A stretch of 52,099 nucleotides of DNA from CAZRWD01 sp964603785. Its GTDB lineage: Bacteria; Fermentibacterota; Fermentibacteria; Fermentibacterales; Fermentibacteraceae. The translations under genes were made by a program, and so were the position numbers. The stretch spans positions 1-52,099 of the forward strand of contig CAZRWD010000014.1 in the NCBI GenBank assembly GCA_964603785.1. The letters are read 5' to 3'. The notes beneath the pieces were generated by a model. It was not told the DNA's origin and did no database searches. It worked only from the letters and a program-made list of their open reading frames with translations. The first letter of the stretch is position 1, and each line of letters opens with the position of its first letter. Shown one piece after another: positions 33,801 to 41,475 of this stretch.

Positions 33801-34384
33801 ATCGCACCCCCCTCCGAGAAGAGACCGGCCGCCTCGAGGGCTGCGAGCCCCTCGGCCACCGATCCGACCACCGCCCTGGAGCTCACCGTCGCTCCGGTCA
33901 CTGCGGCGATGTCGCCGCCGTCCTTGTCGACCAGCATTCCCGGGCCGTGACCCGCCAGCTGGCCTATCCAGCCGGGCTCGGTGGTCTTCGTCCCCAGCCC
34001 GGGGGTCTCCTGCTGGTTCAGCACCAGCGAGCTCACCACGATCCCGGCGGCATCGGTGCAGACGAGCGTCTCGATGACGCTCGAGTAGCCGCGTCTGTAG
34101 GCGGTGAAGAGGTAGCCGGAGACGACCCCGCGGCTGCGTACCGCCACGGGCGCGAGGACATGGCCGTCGGCCTCGTAGGGGTTGGCCAGGCCTTCGACCG
34201 CCAGCGAGTCGAACGAGAGGCTGTCGCCAAGCGTCGAGGCGACCTCCAGCATGGCCGCCTGGCGCTCCATCTCCTTCTGCTGCGCGATGAGCCCGGCGGT
34301 CCTGCTGTTCACGAATCCCAGCGCCGCCGCCATGACGAGCGAGATCGTCATGAGCACGAGCCCCAGTCTCGCCATCTCACCCAC
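33797..34384 (-). CDS. rnfG: Rnf complex FMN-binding subunit RnfG
   Basis: 195 aa. One N-terminal membrane helix (about 6-24) and a periplasmic FMN-binding domain. The flavin attachment motif reads AVTGATVSS with the acceptor threonine at 166. The aspartate that usually opens the motif (Dxx[S/T]GAT) is alanine 160, a departure from consensus. The GTG at 34384 (GGAGG about 9 bases upstream) overlaps rnfD by 8 bases; ATG 34375 is the alternative. No ApbE flavin transferase is in the window. Confidence 0.93.
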   Translation of the reverse strand: MGEMARLGLVLMTISLVMAAALGFVNSRTAGLIAQQKEMERQAAMLEVASTLGDSLSFDSLAVEGLANPYEADGHVLAPVAVRSRGVVSGYLFTAYRRGYSSVIETLVCTDAAGIVVSSLVLNQQETPGLGTKTTEPGWIGQLAGHGPGMLVDKDGGDIAAVTGATVSSRAVVGSVAEGLAALEAAGLFSEGGAM

Positions 34385-35456
34385 CGCGCTTCACCTCCCC
34401 CAGGATCCTCGGACGCGAGAAGCGGTCGATCAGAGGGGTGACCAGGTTCATGAGAAGGATCGAGTAGGAGCAGCCCTCCGGGTATCCGCCCCATCTCCTT
34501 ATCACGACGGTGATGAGTCCCGCGCCCAGCCCGAAGACGAGCCGGCCGGATCTCGAGACGGGGCTCGTCACCATGTCCGTGGCCATGAAGAAGCCACCAA
34601 GCACCACACCCCCAGAGAGAACGGCGAAGAGGGGGTCTCCGTCGAGCCAGCCGGGGCCTCCGAAGAGCCAGCTGAAGAGGGCGACCGAGCCCAGGTACGA
34701 GAACGGGATGCGCCATTCGAGCACCTTCCTGGCGAACAGGAAGGCGGCGCCGATCAGGAGCAGGAGCACGGGGGTCTCCCCGATGCAGCCGCCCCTCCTG
34801 CCGAGGAGCAGGTTGAAGAGGGTCGGGCCTGCCCCCAGGCTCTCCCTGACGGCTGCGCCGTCCGCGGCCTCCATACCGAACGAGTCCTTCCACGCCCGCA
34901 GAGGCGTGGCGCCCGACACGGCATCCACCGCCGGAGCGTCCGAGACCTCGGCGGAGGGTATGCCGTGCGTCTCCCAGGCGGGCGGGTTGTCCTGCCACTG
35001 GAAGGGGGCCCTCCAGCCGGCGGTCATGAGAACGGGGAAGCTCGCCACGAGGAAGGCCCGTCCGAGCAGCGCGGGGTTCACGAGATTGCTCCCGAGGCCT
35101 CCGAAGACCTGCTTGCCGACCACTATGGCGAAGCCTGAGCCGACCACCGGCAGCCACCAGGGCACGCCGGGCGGCAGGTTGTACGCAAGCAGCAGGCCCG
35201 TAACTATCGCGCTGCCGTCGAGGGCTGCGTTGACCGGGCGCTTCATGAGCCTGAGACAGAGGTACTCCGCGACCACGGCGGTCGCCACGCTGAGGACGAC
35301 GGGCAGCAGCACGACGGCCGGCCCGAAGAGCCAGACCGCTCCGGCGAGGGCGGGTACGAGCGCGATCACCACGTCGTACATCACCCGCCTCGTGGAGATG
35401 CTGGAGCCGAAGTGCGGCGAGATCGAGAGCTTGAAGGTCCTCGCCTCCGCCATCAT
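34377..35456 (-). CDS. rnfD: Rnf complex subunit RnfD
   Basis: 359 aa. Polytopic membrane subunit (NqrB homologue) with covalent FMN; the attachment motif VDAVSGATPL is intact. Other conserved parts are ALDGSAIVTGLLLAYNLP, QVFGGLGSNLVNPALLGRAFL, ETPVLLLLIGAAFLF and GGFFMATDMVTSPVS. The ATG at 35456 overlaps the rnfC stop (ATGA). Confidence 0.95.
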   Translation of the reverse strand: MMAEARTFKLSISPHFGSSISTRRVMYDVVIALVPALAGAVWLFGPAVVLLPVVLSVATAVVAEYLCLRLMKRPVNAALDGSAIVTGLLLAYNLPPGVPWWLPVVGSGFAIVVGKQVFGGLGSNLVNPALLGRAFLVASFPVLMTAGWRAPFQWQDNPPAWETHGIPSAEVSDAPAVDAVSGATPLRAWKDSFGMEAADGAAVRESLGAGPTLFNLLLGRRGGCIGETPVLLLLIGAAFLFARKVLEWRIPFSYLGSVALFSWLFGGPGWLDGDPLFAVLSGGVVLGGFFMATDMVTSPVSRSGRLVFGLGAGLITVVIRRWGGYPEGCSYSILLMNLVTPLIDRFSRPRILGEVKRGG

Positions 35457-36766
35457 GCCTCCTTTGCTCGCTTGCCGGCCCGGATGGCATCCTGGGCGAT
35501 CTTGATGTAGTGGACCAGGAAGCGGTCGCTCGGGCAGACGAAGCTGCAGGTGCCGCAGGCTATGCAGCTGAGTGCGCCCCTCCTGTCGGCCGCGTCCCAC
35601 CTGCCGAACTGGGAGTTGACGGCGATGAGGCAGGGAAGCAGGTGCATGGGGCAGGCATCGACGCACTTGCCGCATCGTATGCAGGGGCCCTCGGTCAGTC
35701 TCCTGGCCTCGGCCGCCGTAAGCGCCACGATCCCGCTGGTGCCCTTGGTCACGGGCACGGTGTCGGTGAACTGTGCGAGACCCATCATCGGGCCGCCGGA
35801 CAGAAGCCTCTGAACGTCTCCCCTGTATCCGCCCGCCTGTTCTATGAGGTCGGCGAAGGAGGCGCCGACCGGCACGTCGAAGTTGCCGGGAGACGCTATG
35901 CCTCCTCCGGATACGGTCGTCACCCTCCTGATCGAGGGCATCCCGTCCCGGACCGCCTCCGCCACGGCGGCGGCCGTGCCGACGTTCTGGACGACCACGC
36001 CGACGTCGAGGGGGAGGCCGCCCACCGGCACCTCCCTGTCGGTCGTGGCCAGTATCAGCTGCTTCTCGGCGCCCTGCGGGTACTTGACCCTGAGGACCTC
36101 GACCGGCACGCCGAGCTTCCGGAAGGCCTCGACCGCATCCGGCTTGTTCTCCTCGACCCCGACGAACTTCCGCGTGACGCCGAGCGTCTGGGCCAGGATC
36201 TCGAGCCCCAGGGCTACGTCGGCCGTCCTCTCGATCATCAGCCTGTGATCGGCGGTGAGGTAGGGTTCGCACTCGGCACCGTTCAGTATGAGGGTGTCGA
36301 TGGCCTTCCCCGGAGGTGGCGAGAGCTTGACGTAGGTGGGGAAGCTGGCGCCACCCATGCCGCAGATGCCGGCGGCGCGGATCCTGTCGATGAGATCGGC
36401 CGGGGAGCGGGAGGAGAAGTCCGGCCAGGGCTCGAAGAGGGGCTCGCCCTCCTCGGACTCCGTCCTGATGACGACGACCGGCCCGCTCCTGCGATGGGGC
36501 AGGGGGGCGTCCTCCACCGAGACGACCGTGCCGGACACCGGGGAGTGCGTCGGAAGGCTGATGAAGCCGTTCTGCGCGCCTATCTCCTGGCCCCGGCGGA
36601 CTGTGTCGCCCTTCTGCACCAGCGGGGTGGAGGGGGCTCCCATGTGCTGGCACAGGGCCACCTTGACGGTCTCCGGAGCAGGGAGGCGCCTGATCGGGTC
36701 GTGCTCCGCCAGCGATTTCCATTCGTCCGGGTGAGCCCCGCCCGGAAAGGATCTGAGCTTCGCCAT
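35453..36766 (-). CDS. rnfC: Rnf complex NADH-binding subunit RnfC
   Basis: 437 aa. Peripheral subunit where NAD+ is reduced. GICGMGGASFPTYVKL and LILNGAECEPYLTADHRLM are the FMN/NADH fold signatures, a biotinyl-like segment sits near the N-terminus (HSPVSGTVVSVED), and two [4Fe-4S] motifs near the C-terminus (CIRCGKCVDACP and CIACGTCSFVCP). The ATG at 36766 is chosen over upstream codons because AGGAGG sits three bases before it. It is the first gene of the long unit. A TTGACT at 36844-36839 could be a -35 element, but no matching -10 is clear. Confidence 0.95.
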   Translation of the reverse strand: MAKLRSFPGGAHPDEWKSLAEHDPIRRLPAPETVKVALCQHMGAPSTPLVQKGDTVRRGQEIGAQNGFISLPTHSPVSGTVVSVEDAPLPHRRSGPVVVIRTESEEGEPLFEPWPDFSSRSPADLIDRIRAAGICGMGGASFPTYVKLSPPPGKAIDTLILNGAECEPYLTADHRLMIERTADVALGLEILAQTLGVTRKFVGVEENKPDAVEAFRKLGVPVEVLRVKYPQGAEKQLILATTDREVPVGGLPLDVGVVVQNVGTAAAVAEAVRDGMPSIRRVTTVSGGGIASPGNFDVPVGASFADLIEQAGGYRGDVQRLLSGGPMMGLAQFTDTVPVTKGTSGIVALTAAEARRLTEGPCIRCGKCVDACPMHLLPCLIAVNSQFGRWDAADRRGALSCIACGTCSFVCPSDRFLVHYIKIAQDAIRAGKRAKEA

Positions 36767-36888
36767 GGCCCTCCTGCAGGATTGGCAGGCACCCTTACCC
36801 GCCGTGTTAGAGGGTTCTCCCGATAGTCGGAACTGCCGAGTCAACGCCATTCATAAGAAAAGAGGAAGGGGCGGGAAAGGTCGGAGGC

Positions 36889-37344
36889 TCAGCGCGTCCG
36901 GAGCAGTCTGTCGAGCTCCTCCCGGAACTGGGCGACGTCCCTGAACTTCCTGTAGACGCTGGCGAAACGTACGTAGGCGACTTCGTCGACGCTCTTCAGC
37001 ATCTCCATGACGCATTCGCCTATGTGGTCGGAGGAGACCTCCTCCGGGAACTCCTCCGTAACGCTCGCGGTCAGCCTCTCGACTATGTCCTTGACCTGCT
37101 TGGCGGAGACGGGGCGTTTCTCGCAGGCCCTGGCGATCCCCTTCTCCAGCTTCTCGGGATCGAAGGGCTCGCGTCGCCCGTCCTTCTTGACCACGGACGG
37201 GTAGCTGGTCTCGATGTACTCGTAGGTCGTGTACCTGTAGCCGCATTCGAGGCACTCCCGACGGCGCCTGGTGGCCCTGCCCTCCTTGGCCGCCCTCGAG
37301 TCCACGACCCTGTCGTCCATGCTGCCGCACCTTGGACATCTCAT
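36889..37344 (-). CDS. nrdR: Transcriptional repressor NrdR
   Basis: 151 aa. Repressor of ribonucleotide reductase genes. N-terminal zinc ribbon (MRCPRCGS... CLECGYRY with four cysteines) and an ATP-cone domain (SVVKKDGRREPFDPEKLEKGI). The length is exactly typical. It is divergent from the tRNA cluster and about 120 bases upstream of rnfC. No ribonucleotide reductase gene is nearby. Confidence 0.97.
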   Translation of the reverse strand: MRCPRCGSMDDRVVDSRAAKEGRATRRRRECLECGYRYTTYEYIETSYPSVVKKDGRREPFDPEKLEKGIARACEKRPVSAKQVKDIVERLTASVTEEFPEEVSSDHIGECVMEMLKSVDEVAYVRFASVYRKFRDVAQFREELDRLLRTR

Positions 37345-37381
37345 GCTCTATCACCCGGCCGGTGTGTTGTGAAGCCGCACT

Positions 37382-37410
37382 AGAGTACCGCGAGCCCCGA
37401 TCCGCGTCAA
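37382..37410 (-). promoter_or_regulatory. Promoter of nrdR
   Basis: Minus strand TTGACG (37410-37405), 17 bases, TACTCT (37387-37382), about 40 bases upstream of the nrdR ATG. The -35 is good and the -10 weak. It lies back to back with the tRNA promoter. Confidence 0.45.
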
Positions 37411-37422
37411 GAGCGGCAATGC

Positions 37423-37451
37423 TTGACGATGTTGCTGCATGGACCTAGAAT
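37423..37451 (+). promoter_or_regulatory. Promoter of the tRNA cluster
   Basis: Plus strand TTGACG (37423-37428), 17 bases, TAGAAT (37446-37451). Transcription would begin about five bases before tRNA-His. The -10 is the same hexamer as in the dcw promoter. Confidence 0.75.
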
Positions 37452-37462
37452 GCGTGGGCTTT

Positions 37463-37539
37463 GGTGGGAGTAGTTCAGTTGGCAGAGCCCTTGACTGTGG
37501 ATCAAGTGGTCGCCGGTTCGAGTCCGGTCTCCCACCCCA
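37463..37539 (+). tRNA. tRNA-His (GTG)
   Basis: Cloverleaf with acceptor GTGGGAG paired to CTCCCAC, anticodon loop CTGTGGA (anticodon GTG), T-loop GGTTCGAGTCC, and encoded CCA. The extra G at 37463 is the G-1 typical of tRNA-His, opposite C73. Confidence 0.97.
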
Positions 37540-37546
37540 GTTTTTT

Positions 37547-37622
37547 GCGCCCCTAGCTCAATTGGCAGAGCAACGGACTCTTAATCCGTGGGTTCCGGGT
37601 TCGATTCCCGGGGGGCGTACCA
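37547..37622 (+). tRNA. tRNA-Lys (CTT)
   Basis: Cloverleaf with acceptor GCGCCCC paired to GGGGCGT (first pair G-U), anticodon loop CTCTTAA (anticodon CTT, reading AAG), T-arm CCGGGTTCGATTCCCGG, and encoded CCA. Seven bases after tRNA-His. Confidence 0.97.
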
Positions 37623-37627
37623 GATTC

Positions 37628-37650
37628 GCGCCCCGGCGGGGCCGGGGCGC
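37628..37650 (+). repeat. Strong GC hairpin between tRNA-Lys and tRNA-Arg
   Basis: GCGCCCCGGC (37628-37637) and GCCGGGGCGC (37641-37650) form a perfect 10-bp stem with loop GGG. No T-run follows, so it is more likely a processing or protective structure in the polycistronic tRNA transcript than a terminator. Confidence 0.6.
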
Positions 37651-37661
37651 CCCACCTCGGT

Positions 37662-37738
37662 GCGCCCGTAGCTCAGCTGGATAGAGCAGCGGACTTCTAA
37701 TCCGCAGGTCTCGCGTTCGAATCGCGACGGGCGTACCA
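37662..37738 (+). tRNA. tRNA-Arg (TCT)
   Basis: Cloverleaf with acceptor GCGCCCG paired to CGGGCGT, anticodon loop CTTCTAA (anticodon TCT, reading AGA), T-arm TCGCGTTCGAATCGCGA, and encoded CCA ending at 37738. The inverted-repeat element begins at the very next base. Confidence 0.97.
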
Positions 37739-38052
37739 CCTTCGGTTTTCAGATCTTTCATATTCCACCAGTATTCTATTGGTAGACATTTCTTTCAAAA
37801 CAGCGTCTTCCAACCGCCCCCGTCTATCACTTTCGAGCGAGTCTGCACGAGCGCGTCTGCGGTCTTCCGCAGGCAGACGCACCCTGCTGCAGAGTCATCA
37901 TCGAAGGTGCTCCGAGCGACAAAGGCCGTTCAGTCAATTCGAAGGCTTTGGGCGGCTGCGTGTGCGGCCGGGGGCAGAAAAATGGGGTGAATTGTTTAGT
38001 TTTGTTTTACAAGCGTTTAAGACTCAGATCTGAAAGATCTTAAAACCGAAGG
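37739..38052. repeat. 314-bp AT-richer element bounded by 22-bp inverted repeats
   Basis: The left end at 37739-37760 (CCTTCGGTTTT...TTTCA) is the reverse complement of 38031-38052 with one mismatch. Between them is about 270 bases without a convincing gene, clearly richer in A+T than its surroundings. Inside is a hairpin, GCGTCTGC (37853-37860) with GCAGACGC (37873-37880), which can refold as CTGCGG-TCTT-CCGCAG. It abuts the 3' end of tRNA-Arg, and its right end supplies the last codons and TAA stop of the aminotransferase gene. A MITE-like element, a remnant of an integrated element, or a structured RNA are all possible. No target duplication was seen. Confidence 0.7.
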
Positions 38053-39254
38053 GGATCCGGGGGGCGGAGGAGATCGGCGAGGGCGGTATACTGGGGAAGG
38101 TCGTTGTACAGCTGGGCGGAGATCCTCAGGAGCCTCTTACGGGCCGATCTCAGGTAGATCACGGGGACTTCCGTCGAGAACTCCTCCACCAGCCTCCTCT
38201 GCAGCGGGTCCATCCACACCCAGTCCGGCAGCGCAGGTTCCGGGGGATCGATCCAGGGGAGCTCGAAGGAGGCCATCGCACCGACCATGGAGTCCGGGCA
38301 TGACGGCTCCCTTCCCAGGGCTCCGCAGATGAGATCCCTCGCCTGCAGCGCGAGCTGCCTGTTGCGCTCCATGACCCCCTCCAGGCCTCCCGGATCGAGC
38401 GAGGCCAGATACCTCCCCGCGAAGGGCACCGTCAGCGCTGCCGTGGGGTCGGGCGTTCCCGTCCAGAGGAACTCCAGCTGGAACGGCGACAGCCCGCAGT
38501 CGAAATCGGACGGCACGTGACTCGTGGCCAGGGGACGGATGCGCTCCTGCATGTCCGGCCTCGCGTAGAGGAATGCGCAGACCTTCGGCGAGCAGAGCCA
38601 CTTGTGGAAGTTCCCCGTGTACCAGGCCGCTCCCAGCCCGGCCATGTCGAGCGGGACCATCCCCGGTCCGTGGGCGCCGTCCACCAGGACCTCGACGCCT
38701 GCCTCGGCGAATCCCCCGACGAGCGCCGGCAGGTCGTGAACGAAGCCGGTCGGGCTAGAGACATGGTCCACCACCGCAAGCCTGGTGCGGGTGGTAACCC
38801 GCGAGAGGAAAGCGTCCACGACCTCGCGCGCCGATCCGACCGGATACGGCATCGGGACCTCAACGCATGAGGCCCCCGCCCTCGCAGCGCGCCTCAGGCA
38901 TGCGTTCCTGGTGGCGAAGTACTCGTGGCTGCCGAAGATGATCTCGTCGCCGGGCTCGAAGTCGAGAGATGCCAGGACCGTGTTCACGCCATGGGTGGCG
39001 TTTGGCGTGAACACGACGGATCCGGGCTCTGCTCCTACCAGATCCTCGACATATGCCAGGGCCTCGGAGATCATCCCGGGCAGCCTCCTGACCAGGAACT
39101 CCATGGGGGAGGCCTCGAGATCACGCACGAGCCTGTCCCTGCAGTCCAGGACCTCGCCGGGGCAGGCGCCGAAGGAGCCGTGGTTCAGATAGCTGACCGC
39201 GGGATCGAGACGCCAGAGATCCGACAGGGCACTCCCGGACGCGGTCGCGGGCAT
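38040..39254 (-). CDS. Class V PLP aminotransferase (isopenicillin-N-epimerase-like)
   Basis: 404 aa. Fold-type I PLP enzyme of the CefD/NifS-like class V group. It begins LDPAVSYLNHGSFGACP, typical of the epimerase-like branch. The PLP aspartate is in VDGAH (192) and the Schiff-base lysine is 218 in GNFHKWLCSPK. It lacks the desulfurase active-site cysteine loop I would expect in IscS, so a cysteine desulfurase role is less likely; the true substrate is unknown. The ATG overlaps the upstream PEBP stop by one base (TGATG). The last codons lie in the inverted repeat. Confidence 0.85.
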   Translation of the reverse strand: MPATASGSALSDLWRLDPAVSYLNHGSFGACPGEVLDCRDRLVRDLEASPMEFLVRRLPGMISEALAYVEDLVGAEPGSVVFTPNATHGVNTVLASLDFEPGDEIIFGSHEYFATRNACLRRAARAGASCVEVPMPYPVGSAREVVDAFLSRVTTRTRLAVVDHVSSPTGFVHDLPALVGGFAEAGVEVLVDGAHGPGMVPLDMAGLGAAWYTGNFHKWLCSPKVCAFLYARPDMQERIRPLATSHVPSDFDCGLSPFQLEFLWTGTPDPTAALTVPFAGRYLASLDPGGLEGVMERNRQLALQARDLICGALGREPSCPDSMVGAMASFELPWIDPPEPALPDWVWMDPLQRRLVEEFSTEVPVIYLRSARKRLLRISAQLYNDLPQYTALADLLRPPDPLRF

Positions 39255-39724
39255 CAGCGGCTCCTCGCGTAGAGGCCGGTGAGCAGGGCTTCCTGCAGTA
39301 TGTGGCCGCCCATGGCCTTGCGCAGATCCCCGGCGGTGTACCGGGCTCGCGGATCGAGCATGCAGTCGAGGGCGTACACCCTGAACTCGTACCTGTGCGT
39401 GCCCGAGGGCGGGCAGGGTCCGCCCCAGCCGATGCGCCCCCAGCTGTTCAGGCCCTGGCGCGCCTCTCCGGCGAGTTCCGGCACCGCCGGGACGCCCTCC
39501 TCGAGCGATGTTCGCCCGCAGGGGAGGTTCCAGAGGACCCAGTGCACCCAGGTCCCTCCAGGCGCATCCGGGTCTTCGCAGATCAGGGCGAACGAGACCG
39601 TCCCGGGCGGGGCGCCCTCCCACGAGAGCGGCGGCGAGATGTCCTCCCCGTCGCAGGTGTAGAGGGCCGGGATGAGCCCGCCGTCGACGAATGCGCCGCC
39701 AGCCAGGGTGAAGAGCATGATCAC
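39254..39724 (-). CDS. YbhB/YbcL-type PEBP protein, first copy
   Basis: 156 aa. Phosphatidylethanolamine-binding-protein fold. The hallmark ligand-site motif EDPDAPGGTWVHWVLWNLP is intact, as is the later SGTHRYEFRVYALD. The GTG at 39724 lies six bases after GGAGG and overlaps the stop of the neighbouring PEBP gene (GTGA); ATG 39718 is the alternative. The function of the bacterial family is unclear. Confidence 0.9.
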   Translation of the reverse strand: MIMLFTLAGGAFVDGGLIPALYTCDGEDISPPLSWEGAPPGTVSFALICEDPDAPGGTWVHWVLWNLPCGRTSLEEGVPAVPELAGEARQGLNSWGRIGWGGPCPPSGTHRYEFRVYALDCMLDPRARYTAGDLRKAMGGHILQEALLTGLYARSR

Positions 39725-40209
39725 CCCCGGCCTCCGTCCCTCCGGACCCTCTCGCCCCTCGGAGCGTATCCCGCCTCCAGCACGGCCCTGGCGAGGATCC
39801 TCCCCTCCATGGCGGTGCGCACCGTCTCCAGGTCGGATCCGCTGGGTATGTCGAGCATGGACGAGAGCGCGAACCCCTCGAACCGGAACCGTTTCGGTGT
39901 CCCGTCCTCGTCGGGTCCGGACCATCCGGGGACGCCCAGGCTGTTGACCCCCTGGCTCGCGCCGCAGGGCAGGTCCGGCTCGAGCGGCTGCCCCCCCGAG
40001 AGGGCCGACGGCTCGGGAGGGAGGTTGTAGACCACCCACCTCGAGGGGAAGGGCGAATCCGGCTCCTCGCAGATCACGGCGATGGACTCCGTTCCCCTGG
40101 GGGCCTCGGCCCAGCCGACGGGCGGGGAGGAGTTGCTCCCCGTCCTGGCGTACCACGGGGGGAGAAGGCCGTTGCTGTCCAGTGCGCTGCTCGCCAGTCT
40201 GAAGGGCAT
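39721..40209 (-). CDS. YbhB/YbcL-type PEBP protein, second diverged copy
   Basis: 162 aa. Paralogue of the adjacent gene: same fold signatures (SPPVGWAEAPRGTESIAVICEEPDSP) but the ligand motif has drifted, EPDSPFPSRWVVYNLP. The DPDAP aspartate becomes Glu and the HW histidine becomes Arg. That suggests a changed or lost ligand site. The ATG follows AGGAGG, two bases after the methyltransferase stop. Confidence 0.85.
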   Translation of the reverse strand: MPFRLASSALDSNGLLPPWYARTGSNSSPPVGWAEAPRGTESIAVICEEPDSPFPSRWVVYNLPPEPSALSGGQPLEPDLPCGASQGVNSLGVPGWSGPDEDGTPKRFRFEGFALSSMLDIPSGSDLETVRTAMEGRILARAVLEAGYAPRGERVRRDGGRG

Positions 40210-40211
40210 GT

Positions 40212-41456
40212 CTACCTCCTTGTGCCCCTGTCGCGGGCGCCGTCGGGATCCGGGCGGCTGCGGGCGGATCCCGCGTCCCTCAGGATGAAGCCGTTCAGAT
40301 AGCCGGACTGCGGATAGGATAGCAGGACGGGATGGTCGGGGGGCTGGCCCGAGGTCCTGATGACCTGCATCGTCCTGCCGGAATCGAGGGCGGCCGAGAA
40401 GAGGATCTTCTGGAAGAGGTCCCGGTCCAGGTTCCCGGAGCAGGAGTAGGTGGCGAGGATGCCTCCCGGCTCCAGGACCTGCATGGCGACCATGTTCACG
40501 TCCTTGTACGCCCTGGAGCCCCTCTGCAGGTTGCTCCGGGACGCGACGAACCTGGGGGGATCGACCACGACCAGGCCGAACTCCTCGCCCCGCCCCCTCA
40601 TCTCCCTCAGCACGGTCGGGACGTCACCGTCGACGAAGTCGAAGGCATCGCCCTCGAAGCCGTTCAGGGCGAAGTTCATGCGGGCTCTCTGCAGGGCCGG
40701 GCCCGAGGAGTCGACGCACCTGACCGAGGAGGCCCCGCCGACGGCGGCGGACACCCCGAACCCCCCCGAGTAGCAGAAGCAGTCCAGAACGCTCCTGCCT
40801 GCGGCGAACGCCCTCACGGAGAGACGGTTCTCCGCCTGGTCGAGGTAGAAGCCCGTCTTGTGGCCGTGCCTCACGTCCACGAGGAACCTCGCACCCGATT
40901 CAGCTATCTCCAGGAGCCCGGGAGGCTCGTCCCCGGCGAGGTGGCCGGATCGAGGCTCCAGCCCCTCCAGCCTCCTGGCGTCCGTGTCGCTGCGCTCCCA
41001 GACGCCCTGCGCACCTGTGAGCTCGACGGCCAGAGAGACCGCGAGGTCCCTCATGCGGTCCATCCCCGCCACCAGGAACTGCATCACGAGGAACCCGCCG
41101 TAGCGGTCGACTATCAGACCGGGAAGCCCGTCGGCCTCGGCGTGGGAGAGCCGGCAGGCACTCCCGTCCGGTGAGCAGGAACAGAGCCGCCCCCGGCCGG
41201 TGAAGGCGGTCTCCATGCGGTTGCGCCAGAACTCCTCGCAGGGAGCCTCCTCCCGGTCCCAGGAGAAGAGACGGACGGATATCTCGGAGGACGGGTTGTA
41301 GAAGCCCCTCGCCAGCCAGACCCCCTGACGGGTCTCCACGTCGACGATCGAGCCCGGTTCGGCCCCCCGGACGCCCGCAACGGCGCCCGAGTACACCCAG
41401 GGATGACGGTTGAGAACGCTCTTCTCCCGCCCGGGCAGCAGAGTCACCACTCCCAC
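40212..41456 (-). CDS. RlmI/RlmK-like 23S rRNA (cytosine) methyltransferase
   Basis: 414 aa. N-terminal PUA-like domain (HPWVYSGAVAGVRGAEPG...), a middle domain, and a Rossmann SAM domain: KTGFYLDQAENR, VLDCFCYSGGFGVSAAVGG, and the catalytic-region VVVDPPRF. It belongs to COG1092, which includes RlmI (m5C1962). The exact target base is inferred only. GTG start with GGAGA about seven bases upstream. Confidence 0.88.
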   Translation of the reverse strand: MGVVTLLPGREKSVLNRHPWVYSGAVAGVRGAEPGSIVDVETRQGVWLARGFYNPSSEISVRLFSWDREEAPCEEFWRNRMETAFTGRGRLCSCSPDGSACRLSHAEADGLPGLIVDRYGGFLVMQFLVAGMDRMRDLAVSLAVELTGAQGVWERSDTDARRLEGLEPRSGHLAGDEPPGLLEIAESGARFLVDVRHGHKTGFYLDQAENRLSVRAFAAGRSVLDCFCYSGGFGVSAAVGGASSVRCVDSSGPALQRARMNFALNGFEGDAFDFVDGDVPTVLREMRGRGEEFGLVVVDPPRFVASRSNLQRGSRAYKDVNMVAMQVLEPGGILATYSCSGNLDRDLFQKILFSAALDSGRTMQVIRTSGQPPDHPVLLSYPQSGYLNGFILRDAGSARSRPDPDGARDRGTRR

Positions 41457-41475
41457 GGGCAGGTCTCCGATGATG

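Noticed and set aside
37439..37882. Small open frames across the tRNA cluster, with a GIEPGTHGLRV-like sequence on the minus strand
   Set aside because: This is the well-known false protein produced by translating tRNA genes; the cloverleaves explain the sequence.
37345..38040. tRNA-Sec (selC) near selA/selB
   Set aside because: The three tRNAs read His, Lys and Arg with normal arms; no long-variable-arm tRNA with anticodon TCA was found in the window.
37463..38052. Genomic island or prophage at the tRNA cluster
   Set aside because: No integrase, no duplicated tRNA end and no phage genes were found; only the short inverted-repeat element is present.
38040..39254. Selenocysteine lyase or cysteine desulfurase linked to selA/selB
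   Set aside because: The protein resembles the isopenicillin-N-epimerase branch, lacks a clear desulfurase cysteine loop, and lies in a different operon about 7 kb from selA.
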